A stretch of DNA of 64,000 nt from Flavobacterium sp. I3-2 (GCF_013389595.1 NZ_CP058306.1:1488001-1552000), one strand, 5' to 3'. Counted from the first letter of the stretch, positions 17,079-24,908 are shown. The notes: generated from the sequence alone by a model not told the origin. A program made the numbers and translations.

Positions 17079-17720
17079 TTATAAAACTCGAGAAACCGTA
17101 AGTCCATCTCTAATAGGTAATAAAACCGTTTCGACTCTTGGATCTTCTTTTGTAATTCGATTGTATTCTAATAAAATCGGCGTCGATTTATCGTTCTTCT
17201 TAACTTCTTCCAAAACCTTTCCGCTCCATAAAACATTGTCCGATAAAATAATACCGCCTTTATTCATCATCGGTACAATCAGATTCCAATAATTAATATA
17301 GTTTTCTTTATCGGCATCAATAAAAACCAAATCGAATTTTTTATTCAACGTCGGGATTATTTCAATGGCATCACCAATGTGTTGGAAAATTCGGCCTTTA
17401 TATTCCGATGTGTTGAAATACTTTTCTTGAATTTCTTCTAATTCCTCATTAATATCAATCGTATCAACCGTTCCGTCGGCCTGTAAACCTTCAGCCAAAC
17501 ATAAAGTCGCATAACCAGTATAAGTTCCTAATTCTAAAATATGTTTCGGATGAATGATTTTCGAAAGCATACTCAAAACACGTCCTTGAAAATGACCGCT
17601 TAGCATTCTTGGTTGTAATATTTTTTGATGCGTTTCTTTATTTAATTGTTGCAAAATTTCAGGTTCATTTTCTGAATGAAGCGCAACATAATTTTCTAAT
17701 TCTTCTGAAATAAAATGCAT
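17079..17720 (-). CDS. Class I SAM-dependent O-methyltransferase (family 3)
   Basis: 213 residues from the ATG at 17720, which gives MHFISEELENYV, the usual start of flavobacterial members; an ATG six codons upstream is less likely. Motifs: MLSGHFQGRVLSM, the SAM site LELGTYTGYATLCLAEG with DTIDINEE, and FIDADKENY, the metal-binding DADK segment of caffeoyl-CoA/catechol-type methyltransferases, followed by DNVLWSGKV. It methylates a catechol-like hydroxyl; natural substrate unknown. Minus-strand single gene with a TATCTTTG box upstream. Confidence 0.9.
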   Translation of the reverse strand: MHFISEELENYVALHSENEPEILQQLNKETHQKILQPRMLSGHFQGRVLSMLSKIIHPKHILELGTYTGYATLCLAEGLQADGTVDTIDINEELEEIQEKYFNTSEYKGRIFQHIGDAIEIIPTLNKKFDLVFIDADKENYINYWNLIVPMMNKGGIILSDNVLWSGKVLEEVKKNDKSTPILLEYNRITKEDPRVETVLLPIRDGLTVSRVL

Positions 17721-17735
17721 GTGATTTATTTTTTG

Positions 17736-17743
17736 CAAAGATA
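17736..17743 (-). promoter_or_regulatory. -7 box (TATCTTTG) of the O-methyltransferase
   Basis: Minus-strand TAnnTTTG match 15 bases before the chosen ATG. It would lie only a few bases from, or inside, the longer reading's start, which supports the shorter start. Confidence 0.5.
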
Positions 17744-17861
17744 CATTATTTTAATAAAATTATTTTTTCTGAATTTCGATTGTTTTTTAGTTAAATATGA
17801 TTGTTATCAGGTTTTAAGCCGAATTTTTTGCGTATTTTTAGATAATCAAAAAAGTAAAATA

Positions 17862-18602
17862 ATGAAAAGATTAGAAAATAAAGTTGCCTTAGTAACTGGT
17901 GGTGCTTCTGGAATTGGAAAAGCAATTGTTGATCGTTTTGTTCAAGAAGGAGCAAAAGTGGTTTTTACCGATTTGAATGAAACTTTAGGGAAAAAAGTAG
18001 AGTCAGAATTAGGATCAAACACCTTGTTCATTAAAGCAGATGCAGCTTCACCTTCAGATAACGAAAGGATTGTAAAAGAAACGGTTGCAAAATTTGGCGC
18101 TTTACATATTGCTATTAACAATGCCGGAATTGGAGGAGAAGCTAACATTGTTGGAGAAATGTCTATCGAAGGTTGGAAAAAAACGATTGACATCAACCTA
18201 AACGGAGTTTTCTATGGCATGCATTATCAATTACCAGAAATCGAAAAAGTAGGCGGTAGTATTATCAACATGGCATCAATTTTAGGATATGTTGGTTTCG
18301 CAAATTCATCTGCTTATTCTGCAGCAAAACACGGAGTTCTTGGTTTAACAAAATCTGCAGCTTGGGAATACGGAACAAGAAATGTCCGCATCAATGCAAT
18401 CGGTCCCGGTTTTATTTCGACACCTTTAGTAGATGACAATTTACCTGCCGAAGTTTTAAAATATTTAGAAACGCAACATGCGATGCAACGATTAGGAAAA
18501 TCAGAAGAGGTGGCTTCATTGGCACTTTGGTTAGCATCAGACGAAGCTTCGTTTGCAACTGGAACCTATTATCCTATCGATGGCGGATATTTAGCAAAAT
18601 AA
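17862..18602 (+). CDS. Short-chain dehydrogenase/reductase
   Basis: 246 residues from the ATG at 17862; the frame is open for 49 codons upstream but those encode no plausible protein. Classical SDR: TGGASGIGKA (13-22), NNAG, catalytic Ser in SIINMASILG, YSAAK (Tyr-x3-Lys) and the IGPGFISTPL loop after it. Most like NAD-dependent 3-oxoacyl/cyclopentanol/glucose dehydrogenases with quinone- or steroid-type breadth; substrate not defined. Single gene ending in a hairpin. Confidence 0.9.
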   Translation: MKRLENKVALVTGGASGIGKAIVDRFVQEGAKVVFTDLNETLGKKVESELGSNTLFIKADAASPSDNERIVKETVAKFGALHIAINNAGIGGEANIVGEMSIEGWKKTIDINLNGVFYGMHYQLPEIEKVGGSIINMASILGYVGFANSSAYSAAKHGVLGLTKSAAWEYGTRNVRINAIGPGFISTPLVDDNLPAEVLKYLETQHAMQRLGKSEEVASLALWLASDEASFATGTYYPIDGGYLAK

Positions 18603-18619
18603 AAAAACGATAAAGATTT

Positions 18620-18651
18620 AAAAGTGAACTTGTTTAGGTTCACTTTTTTTT
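18620..18651 (+). terminator. Terminator of the SDR gene
   Basis: AAAGTGAAC / GTTCACTTT hairpin with a T run. Confidence 0.85.
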
Positions 18652-18675
18652 ATGAAAAATATCAATCGAAAATAC

Positions 18676-18683
18676 TAACTTTG
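18676..18683 (+). promoter_or_regulatory. -7 box (TAACTTTG) of rlmN
   Basis: TAnnTTTG match only four bases before the rlmN ATG, which predicts a leaderless or nearly leaderless mRNA. Confidence 0.5.
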
Positions 18684-18687
18684 CACC

Positions 18688-19728
18688 ATGCAAACGACAA
18701 AAAAAGACATCCGTTCATTAAGCAAAGAAGATTTGCGAAATTTCTTCGTCTCTCAAGGCGATAAATCTTTTCGTGGAAACCAAGTTTACGAATGGTTATG
18801 GAGTAAAGGCGCACATCATTTCGATGACATGACCAACCTTTCAAAGGAAACCAGAAACATGCTCGAAGCACACTTTGTGATTAATCACATAAAAGTAGAT
18901 ACGATGCAACACAGTAACGACGGAACCATTAAAAATGCCGTTCGTTTGCATGATGGTTTGGTAGTAGAATCGGTTTTAATTCCAACCGAAACCAGAACTA
19001 CAGCTTGTGTTTCTTCGCAAGTAGGTTGTAGTTTAGATTGTAATTTCTGTGCAACTGCTCGTTTAAAACGTATGCGTAACTTGGCACCAGATGAAATTTA
19101 CGACCAAGTGGTTGCTATCGACCAAGAAAGTCGTTTGTATCACAACCGTCCGCTTTCTAACATTGTATTTATGGGAATGGGCGAACCGTTGATGAACTAC
19201 AACAACGTAATGAAAGCCATTGACATGATTACTTCAGACGAAGGTTTAGGAATGTCGCCAAAACGAATCACCGTTTCAACATCCGGAGTTTCAAAAATGA
19301 TTAAGAAAATGGCCGATGATGAGGTGAAATTCAAATTAGCCGTTTCGTTGCATTCTGCTGTTGAAGAAATCAGAAATCACATCATGCCGTTTACCAAAAG
19401 TTTCCCGTTACCAGAATTACGAGAAGCATTGGAATATTGGTACCGTAAAACAAAAAGTAAAATTACTTACGAATATGTGGTTTGGGGCGGTATCAACGAC
19501 GATAAAAAATCGATTGATGCTCTAGTGAAGTTCTGCAAATACGTACCATGTAAAGTAAACTTAATTGAATACAACCCTATCGACGATGGCGAATTTCAAC
19601 AAGCCGCTCCAGAAGCCATTGATGCGTACATCAAAGCTTTAGAAAATGCTGGAATTGTAGCTAAAGTACGTCGTTCTCGCGGAAAAGATATCGATGCCGC
19701 TTGCGGTCAATTAGCAAATAAATCATAA
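18688..19728 (+). CDS. rlmN: 23S rRNA (adenine(2503)-C(2))-methyltransferase
   Basis: 346 residues, normal for RlmN. Radical-SAM Cys triad in CSLDCNFCATA, preceded by ACVSSQVG; GMGEPLMNY for SAM binding; C-terminal catalytic Cys339 in DIDAACGQL, which forms the covalent RNA intermediate together with a second Cys. Methylates C2 of A2503 in 23S rRNA and A37 of some tRNAs. Single gene between terminators. Confidence 0.97.
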   Translation: MQTTKKDIRSLSKEDLRNFFVSQGDKSFRGNQVYEWLWSKGAHHFDDMTNLSKETRNMLEAHFVINHIKVDTMQHSNDGTIKNAVRLHDGLVVESVLIPTETRTTACVSSQVGCSLDCNFCATARLKRMRNLAPDEIYDQVVAIDQESRLYHNRPLSNIVFMGMGEPLMNYNNVMKAIDMITSDEGLGMSPKRITVSTSGVSKMIKKMADDEVKFKLAVSLHSAVEEIRNHIMPFTKSFPLPELREALEYWYRKTKSKITYEYVVWGGINDDKKSIDALVKFCKYVPCKVNLIEYNPIDDGEFQQAAPEAIDAYIKALENAGIVAKVRRSRGKDIDAACGQLANKS

Positions 19729-19731
19729 AAC

Positions 19732-19765
19732 AAAACCTGTAAGGATTTTCTTGCAGGTTTTTTAT
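19732..19765 (+). terminator. Terminator of rlmN
   Basis: AAAACCTGTAAG / CTTGCAGGTTTT hairpin with a T run. Confidence 0.85.
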
Positions 19766-19770
19766 TTTCT

Positions 19771-19839
19771 TGTCATTCCGAGGTAACGAGGAATCTCTAA
19801 GCAAGATTCTTCGACTTCGTTTTCACTGCGCTCAGAATG
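19771..19839 (+). repeat. Dispersed palindromic repeat, interrupted by the IS110 element
   Basis: Begins TGTCATTCCGAGG with an inner inverted repeat ATTCC / GGAAT, continues AGATTCTTCGACTTCG-type sequence and ends CGCTCAGAATG. The outer left arm TGTCATTC should pair with GAATGACA, but here GAATG (19835-19839) is cut off and the missing ACA occurs at 20950-20952, on the far side of the transposase. This repeat type is common in intergenic DNA of flavobacteria. Confidence 0.65.
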
Positions 19840-19862
19840 TTCTGTGTTTCTATGCAACTATT

Positions 19863-20816
19863 TTAACAATAATTTTCTTGATATTTACCATTCGCTTTAG
19901 CTATTGCAAACGCTTGTTTTAATAGTTTGTTTGCAATAGCTATTTTAATTACTCTTTCTGGTTTTCCAAGGCTTTTCAATCTGTCGTACATTTCTTTACA
20001 AGTTTTGTTACAATGTTTAGCTGACCAACTGCACATATAAAGCAACTTTCTGATTTGTGCTTTACCCATTTTACAAATATGTCCTTTTCCCTTTACACTG
20101 GTTCCACTTTGATATATTCTGGGACTAAACCCTACATAAGCGATGAGCTGTTTATAATTCTCAAACTTCTTGAAGTTATCGGTTATCAAAGATAGCATCA
20201 TTGCGGTTTTTCTACCTATGCCTGGAATACTCTCAATATTCTCGATAGTCTGACCGTATTGCTGTTTTGCTAATCGTTCCATTTCTACTTCGATTTTATG
20301 TTTGGTTTTTTCAAGATTGGAAAGATCTTTTTTTATAGTCTTTTCTAAAAATTTGTCTAACGAACCACTGCTTTCAAAGGCTTCTAATTGGCGTTTGTTT
20401 TGTTGGATTTGTTTATTTAACAGTTCAACTCGTGTGTATAAATGTCGAAGCTTCGTACAATTTTCACTTTCTTGTTCCCACTGTTTCAAGTCATACTTTT
20501 CACCATATTCGGCTATTGTTCTTGCGTCTTTTTTGTCCGTTTTAGCACGATAAAGCATTGTCTGACTAAAACGCTTGATCACCAAAGGATTTTCTACACA
20601 AACTTTAATATTCCGACTGCTTAAAAAAGTAGCTAATGGGAAATAATAACTGCCCGAAGCCTCCATAACAACCCAATCTACTTGTTCTATCAAATTTAAC
20701 AACTGTTTAAATCCTTTTTCTTCATTAGGAAAAACAAAATAATCCCATCGTTCTTTTCGCTTAAAACTTACATCAAAAGTTTGTTTGCTAATGTCAATTC
20801 CAATAATTTTACACAT
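19863..20816 (-). CDS. IS110-family transposase (DEDD recombinase)
   Basis: 317 residues, complete. N-terminal RuvC-like domain with acidic residues D8 (GIDISKQ), E52 (MEASGSY), D94 and D97 (KTDKKDA); central coiled coil (about 115-185); C-terminal Transposase_20 domain with a helix-hairpin-helix (SIPGIGRKTA, 197-205) and the Ser-containing motif SPRIYQSGTS (231-240), where the nucleophilic serine of IS110 enzymes is expected. These enzymes are guided by an element-encoded bridge RNA. No stop or frameshift, so it may be active. Confidence 0.95.
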   Translation of the reverse strand: MCKIIGIDISKQTFDVSFKRKERWDYFVFPNEEKGFKQLLNLIEQVDWVVMEASGSYYFPLATFLSSRNIKVCVENPLVIKRFSQTMLYRAKTDKKDARTIAEYGEKYDLKQWEQESENCTKLRHLYTRVELLNKQIQQNKRQLEAFESSGSLDKFLEKTIKKDLSNLEKTKHKIEVEMERLAKQQYGQTIENIESIPGIGRKTAMMLSLITDNFKKFENYKQLIAYVGFSPRIYQSGTSVKGKGHICKMGKAQIRKLLYMCSWSAKHCNKTCKEMYDRLKSLGKPERVIKIAIANKLLKQAFAIAKANGKYQENYC

Positions 20817-20949
20817 ACATAAAATGTTTTATCAGAAAAGAAATTACTACACTAATTTACCTATTCTAAATACAGGCTTTATAACCTAATGTTCTGTCCA
20901 AATTTTGTAGTAAGGGTAAAGGAACTAACATTCTGAACGGTCTTATATG
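20817..20949 (-). ncRNA. Candidate bridge RNA region of the IS110 element
   Basis: Non-coding end upstream of the transposase start. Two stretches match the element junctions. CGTTCAGAATG (minus strand of 20929-20939) pairs with the target flank next to the element (19829-19839, 10 of 11 plus one G-U). AATGTTCTGT at 20888-20897 is identical to 19836-19845, which spans the other element end. Such matches are what target- and donor-binding loops of a bridge RNA would show. RNA ends and fold are not established. Confidence 0.45.
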
Positions 20950-20952
20950 ACA

Positions 20953-21127
20953 AATGACAATCAATAGTCTTACTTCTTTACCCTTTCTTTTCTTTCTCGA
21001 TTTACAATATTTAAAAATAACTATTTGCAAACATAGAATGACAATCAATAGTCTTACTTCTTTACCCTTTCTTTTCTTTCTCGATTTACAATATTTAAAA
21101 ATAACTATTTGCAAACATAGAATGACA
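20953..21127 (+). repeat. Exact 84-bp tandem duplication
   Basis: Two identical 84-bp units (20953-21036 and 21037-21120), then the first seven bases of a third (AATGACA). Each unit starts AATGACAATC and ends AACATAG. Because 84 is a multiple of three, spurious frames run through it on both strands. Confidence 0.9.
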
Positions 21128-21140
21128 TTATGTTTTTTAC

Positions 21141-21251
21141 TGTCATTCCGACGTTAGGAGGAATCTTTATTTGAAGCTATTTCCAGCTTTCCGCTATATC
21201 TTTTACTGCATTTCATTTCGTAAAAGAATGCCGCTGCAATCTGGGCTAGAA
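21141..21251 (+). repeat. Dispersed structured repeat (second copy of the family)
   Basis: Starts TGTCATTCCGACG, with ATTCC / GGAAT, like the copy at 19771. It continues with a GAAGCTATTTCC...CCGCT segment, a hairpin TCTTTTAC (21199-21206) / GTAAAAGA (21220-21227), and ends GCCGCTGCAATCTGGGCTA. This composition is typical of intergenic repeats in Flavobacteriaceae. The rest of the 20.95-21.34 kb gap holds only the 84-bp duplication and AT-rich sequence. Confidence 0.6.
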
Positions 21252-21340
21252 AGTTGATTTATGGTTTGATATAAAGAAAAAATATCTTAAATTGTTATTG
21301 TGTTTTTGAAAATTCAATTTCATTTAAAAATTTGTTTAAT

Positions 21341-22231
21341 ATGAAGTACATCAATTTTCTATTGTTTCTTTTGGTTAGTTTTTCATTAAAAGCCCAGAAT
21401 CAACAGAAATATCTAACAACTGACAATAGGTTTTCCGTTTATGATAATAAAAAGTGGGGAATTATTGATAGTTTAGACATTATGATTATACCCTTTGAAT
21501 ATGAAAGAATTGAATTTGCTAACAATTTGTTTATTCTTACAAAAAATAAAAAAGTAGGTTTAGTAGACTTAAATAACAATGAAATTTTACCAACAAATTA
21601 TTATCATATTTACCCTAGAAAAAACAATAGATTCATTTTATTATCACCAGAAAAAAAAGCTGGAGTTATTGATAATAAGGGCAATATAATTATTTCAAAT
21701 AAATTTAAATACATTGGAGATTTACATCTTGCTGATGATTTCTATTTAGTTAGAGATGAAAATAACTTAGAGGGGATTTTTGATTTTGAAGGAATTGAGA
21801 TATTGCCAGTTGAATATATTTTTTATAACAATGATAAGGCGATCATTTTTGGGGCTAAAGGAAAACAAGCTTATTTATTTGATTTAAATAATTTAGATAA
21901 TACAATTACTTTAGATAAAGAAATAGAATTAGTTTTTACTGTTAGGCATTATTCTGATGGTGAACAATTCTATCAGATTATTAAAAAAAATAATAAATAT
22001 GGTATCATCAATTTTAAGAATGAAATAGTTATTCCTTTATTATATGAGGAAATTAAATCTACAAACAGATGGAATTATTTTTTTATTAAGAAAAATGATA
22101 AATATGGAATAATTAAAATAGATGGTGAAATTGTAGTAGAACCAATCTATGATAAAATAAATCTCCACAAAAACTATGTAAGTTTATTACAAGCCGATAA
22201 AGTAAAAGATATGTTTTGGTTTCCACAATAG
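21341..22231 (+). CDS. Secreted WG-repeat protein
   Basis: 296 residues from the ATG at 21341, giving a signal peptide (MKYINFLLFLLVSFSLKAQ). At least five WG-type repeats follow: DNKKWGIIDSL, NKKVGLVDLNNNEILP, EKKAGVIDNKGNIII, NKYGIINFKNEIVIPLLYEEI and DKYGIIKIDGEIVVEPIYDKI. Such repeats make a beta-rich extracytoplasmic scaffold; function unknown. Stands alone beside the IS and repeat region. Confidence 0.85.
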   Translation: MKYINFLLFLLVSFSLKAQNQQKYLTTDNRFSVYDNKKWGIIDSLDIMIIPFEYERIEFANNLFILTKNKKVGLVDLNNNEILPTNYYHIYPRKNNRFILLSPEKKAGVIDNKGNIIISNKFKYIGDLHLADDFYLVRDENNLEGIFDFEGIEILPVEYIFYNNDKAIIFGAKGKQAYLFDLNNLDNTITLDKEIELVFTVRHYSDGEQFYQIIKKNNKYGIINFKNEIVIPLLYEEIKSTNRWNYFFIKKNDKYGIIKIDGEIVVEPIYDKINLHKNYVSLLQADKVKDMFWFPQ

Positions 22232-22385
22232 TAAAAATAAGTTTTTAGACGATAAAACTTCAAACATAGACAAAATTAAATATAAATTAGAAATCGTTTA
22301 CTTTTTTACTTAAAACTTTATGACAATAATATACTCTCAACTTTCCAACAAAATTTGTATCTTCCCAATATAAAATCAACAAAAA

Positions 22386-23291
22386 ATGAATACCCAAATA
22401 CAAGTAATCGATTTAAACTTTTTAAATACTAAAGAATCTATTGGTTCGTTCTTAATACCAACCGAAAAAGGACCAATTCTTATCGAATCAGGACCAGAAA
22501 CAACTTACGAAGCTTTAGCTGCCGGAATTGAAAATGTGGGTTATAAAGTAGAAGATATTCACGCGGTTTTATTAACGCATATCCATTTTGATCACGCCGG
22601 AGCTGCTTGGAAGTTTGCTAAAAACGGAGCTAAAATTTACGTTCACGAAATTGGTTTACCACATTTAGCAAATCCTGAAAAATTATGGAATTCTGCTGCT
22701 CAAATTTATGGTGACGATATGGATCGCTTATGGGGAAAAATGGAACCAATTGCAACTGAACAATTAATCGCTGCAAATGATGGTGATGTCATTGATTTTG
22801 GTGATGTACAATTCAAAGTGATTTACACGCCAGGTCATGCCGTGCATCACAACGCCTATCAATTAAACGACATCATTTTTACAGGAGATGTTGCAGGTTG
22901 TAAAATTGAAAACGGACCGGTTGTTCCGCCGTGTCCTCCACCAGATATCGATATTACGTTATGGAAAAAATCAATTCAAAAATTAAAAGATGCAAATCCT
23001 ACAGCTTTATATTTAACGCATTTTGCACGTCAAGAAAATCCCTTACAATTATTAAACGAATTAGAAGCTGAGTTAGATAATTGGGCTGCTTTCATGAAAC
23101 CCTTTTTCGATGCCGGAACTCCAGCTGATGAAATTGTACCGCAATTTATGAAGTTCACTTCAGATGCTTTTAAAGCAAAAGGCTTAACAGTTGAAGAAAT
23201 TCAAGTGTACGAATATGCCAACCCGAGTTGGATGTCAGTTAACGGATTATTACGTTATTGGAAACTGAAAAGTCAAGGACGTATTGAATAA
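22386..23291 (+). CDS. MBL-fold metallo-hydrolase
   Basis: 301 residues. Metal site HIHFDH at 65-70, then a His in TPGHAVHHN, an Asp in FTGDVAG and a His in LTHFAR, the full metallo-beta-lactamase ligand set for two metals. The roughly 100-residue C-terminal extension is helical. Glyoxalase-II-like or lactonase-like hydrolase; substrate unknown. Single gene with a hairpin after it. Confidence 0.9.
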   Translation: MNTQIQVIDLNFLNTKESIGSFLIPTEKGPILIESGPETTYEALAAGIENVGYKVEDIHAVLLTHIHFDHAGAAWKFAKNGAKIYVHEIGLPHLANPEKLWNSAAQIYGDDMDRLWGKMEPIATEQLIAANDGDVIDFGDVQFKVIYTPGHAVHHNAYQLNDIIFTGDVAGCKIENGPVVPPCPPPDIDITLWKKSIQKLKDANPTALYLTHFARQENPLQLLNELEAELDNWAAFMKPFFDAGTPADEIVPQFMKFTSDAFKAKGLTVEEIQVYEYANPSWMSVNGLLRYWKLKSQGRIE

Positions 23292-23295
23292 TTTT

Positions 23296-23325
23296 AAGCA
23301 GCGAGAAATCGTTGCTTTTCTTTTT
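23296..23325 (+). terminator. Terminator of the MBL hydrolase gene
   Basis: AGCAGCGA / TCGTTGCT hairpin (one G-T pair) followed by a T-rich tract. Confidence 0.65.
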
Positions 23326-23366
23326 AAAATTGCTCTAGATTAAGTATTAAGTTTTAAAAAAAATGC

Positions 23367-23374
23367 TAATTTTG
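23367..23374 (+). promoter_or_regulatory. -7 box (TAATTTTG) of the polyprenyl synthase
   Basis: TAnnTTTG match five bases before the ATG; another candidate leaderless start. Confidence 0.45.
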
Positions 23375-23379
23375 ATTTT

Positions 23380-24360
23380 ATGAAAATAGTGGAACAGATA
23401 AAACAACCGATTGAACAAGAAATGAAACTTTTCGAAGATAAGTTTCGTAATTCAATGAATTCAAAAGTTGCTTTATTAAATCGAATTACGCACTATTTAA
23501 TCAATCGTAAAGGAAAACAAATGCGACCAATGTTTGTTTTCTTAACTGCAAAAATGGTCAACGGCGGAGAAATGAACGAACGTACGTATCGTGGTGCTGC
23601 TGTTATCGAATTGATTCACACCGCAACTTTGGTTCATGATGATGTGGTTGACGATTCAAACAAACGCCGCGGATTTTTCTCCATCAATGCACTTTGGAAA
23701 AATAAAATTGCCGTTTTAGTTGGTGATTTTTTACTTTCTAAAGGATTGTTGTTATCTATTGATAACGACGATTTTGATTTATTGAAAATCATTTCGGTTG
23801 CCGTTCGTGAAATGAGCGAAGGTGAATTGTTACAAATTGAAAAAGCACGCCGATTAGATATAACTGAAGAGGTATATTACGAAATCATCCGCCAAAAAAC
23901 TGCAACTTTAATTGCAGCATGTTGTTCGTTGGGTGCTTGTTCGGTTCAGCCAAATGATAAAGAATTGGTTGAAAAAATGCGATTGTTTGGCGAATATGTT
24001 GGAATGGCTTTTCAAATAAAAGACGATTTATTTGATTATACAGATGATGCCATTGGTAAACCAACCGGAATTGACATCAAAGAACAAAAAATGACCTTGC
24101 CTTTAATTTACGCATTGAACAATTGTTCGGATGCTGAAAAAAAATGGGTAATCAATTCGGTTAAAAATCACAATACCGATAAAAAACGTGTGCGAGAAGT
24201 CATCAAGTTTGTAATTGACAAACAAGGTTTGGCTTATGCCGAAGAAAAAATGTTTGCTTTTCAACAACAAGCTTTAGATTTATTAGTTGATTTTCCGGAT
24301 TCACCTTATAAGGATTCGCTAATTTTAATGTTGAATTACGTAGTTGAAAGAAAAAAATAA
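23380..24360 (+). CDS. Polyprenyl diphosphate synthase (long-chain)
   Basis: 326 residues. First Asp-rich motif DDVVDD at 87-92 followed by RRG; second DDLFDYTDD later; GKQMRP at 45-50 for IPP binding. It extends a short allylic diphosphate with isopentenyl units to the side chain of menaquinone (octaprenyl or heptaprenyl type, IspB/HepT-like). Chain length cannot be read reliably, although no bulky residues appear just before the first motif (HTATLVH), which suits a long product. The next gene follows after 23 bases. Confidence 0.92.
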   Translation: MKIVEQIKQPIEQEMKLFEDKFRNSMNSKVALLNRITHYLINRKGKQMRPMFVFLTAKMVNGGEMNERTYRGAAVIELIHTATLVHDDVVDDSNKRRGFFSINALWKNKIAVLVGDFLLSKGLLLSIDNDDFDLLKIISVAVREMSEGELLQIEKARRLDITEEVYYEIIRQKTATLIAACCSLGACSVQPNDKELVEKMRLFGEYVGMAFQIKDDLFDYTDDAIGKPTGIDIKEQKMTLPLIYALNNCSDAEKKWVINSVKNHNTDKKRVREVIKFVIDKQGLAYAEEKMFAFQQQALDLLVDFPDSPYKDSLILMLNYVVERKK

Positions 24361-24383
24361 TTTTATATCTTAATTTAATAAAT

Positions 24384-24737
24384 ATGAATATCAAAAGAAT
24401 ACTTAATCTACTAATCGTATTATTTTTGACTTTTAGTGCTCAAGCACAAAATAAAAAAAATGACAAAGCAGAAATTAAATTGTCAATTGAGTGCGACCAT
24501 TGTAAAGTTTGTGAAACTTGTGGATTGAATTTTAGAGATAATATGCTTAAAGTTAAAGGCGTTACCATGTATGAACTGAACGAAGAAACTAAAACGATGA
24601 CCGTTTATTATAATACAAAAAAAACAGATTTATCAAAAATAAAAACAGCTATATCAAAGTTAGGGTTTGATGCAGACGAGGTAAAAGCTGACCCAGAAGC
24701 TTATGAAAAATTAGATGGTTGCTGTAAAAAAGCTTAA
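24384..24737 (+). CDS. Exported HMA-like protein with a CxxCxxCxxC cluster
   Basis: 117 residues. Signal peptide (1-21, FSAQAQ), then a heavy-metal-associated-like ferredoxin fold in which the usual CxxC is expanded to C37-x2-C40-x2-C43-x2-C46 (ECDHCKVCETCG). It continues VKGVTMYELNEETKTMTVYYN and LSKIKTAISKLGFDADEV, and ends with a Cys pair (GCCKK). The fold pattern is that of copper or mercury chaperones, but the four-Cys spacing is unusual for HMA. Likely a periplasmic metal or thiol protein. It may be cotranscribed with the polyprenyl synthase and ends in a strong terminator. Confidence 0.78.
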   Translation: MNIKRILNLLIVLFLTFSAQAQNKKNDKAEIKLSIECDHCKVCETCGLNFRDNMLKVKGVTMYELNEETKTMTVYYNTKKTDLSKIKTAISKLGFDADEVKADPEAYEKLDGCCKKA

Positions 24738-24742
24738 ATATT

Positions 24743-24778
24743 AAAAATGCGAAGATTTTTCTTCGCATTTTTTATTTG
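24743..24778 (+). terminator. Terminator after the HMA-like gene
   Basis: AAAATGCGAAG / CTTCGCATTTTTT hairpin. Confidence 0.88.
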
Positions 24779-24860
24779 TAAAATATACTGATAATTAAAT
24801 AGCTATATGTTTTAAATGATTACTTATGTTAAAAAAAGTATTTTTTTTTGCCCTCCATCC

Positions 24861-24886
24861 AACCTTTCTTCGTTTTTTTACGTCTA
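24861..24886 (+). promoter_or_regulatory. Candidate ECF-type promoter (AACC...CGTC)
   Basis: AACCTT at 24861-24866 and CGTCTA at 24881-24886; 17 bases separate AAC from CGTC. This resembles ECF sigma promoters (AAC-type -35, CGTC-type -10) and not the TAnnTTTG type seen elsewhere here. It lies 23 bases before the sigma factor's start, which suggests autoregulation. Confidence 0.45.
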
Positions 24887-24908
24887 TGTAAATAGAATAA
24901 CGAAGTAA

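Larger units (their letters stand above)
19840..20949 (-). mobile_element. IS110-family insertion element (boundaries inferred)
   Basis: About 1,110 bp carrying one transposase gene on the minus strand. Ends are inferred from the interrupted palindrome: joining 19839 to 20950 restores GAATGACA. The three bases ATG occur at both junctions (19837-19839 and 20947-20949), so the exact crossover within them is undecided. No terminal inverted repeats, as usual for IS110. The non-coding end upstream of the transposase start is ~133 bp and the downstream one ~23 bp, the layout of the IS110 subgroup whose bridge RNA lies upstream of the gene. Confidence 0.65.

Noticed and set aside
19829..20939. The imperfect inverted repeat CGCTCAGAATGTT / AACATTCTGAACG as terminal repeats of the IS
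   Set aside because: One arm lies in the target-repeat flank and not in the element, and the match is better explained by guide-target complementarity of a bridge RNA.
20866..21157. Two frames, one on each strand, across the 84-bp duplication
   Set aside because: They repeat the same 28 residues and exist because 84 is divisible by three; no protein features.
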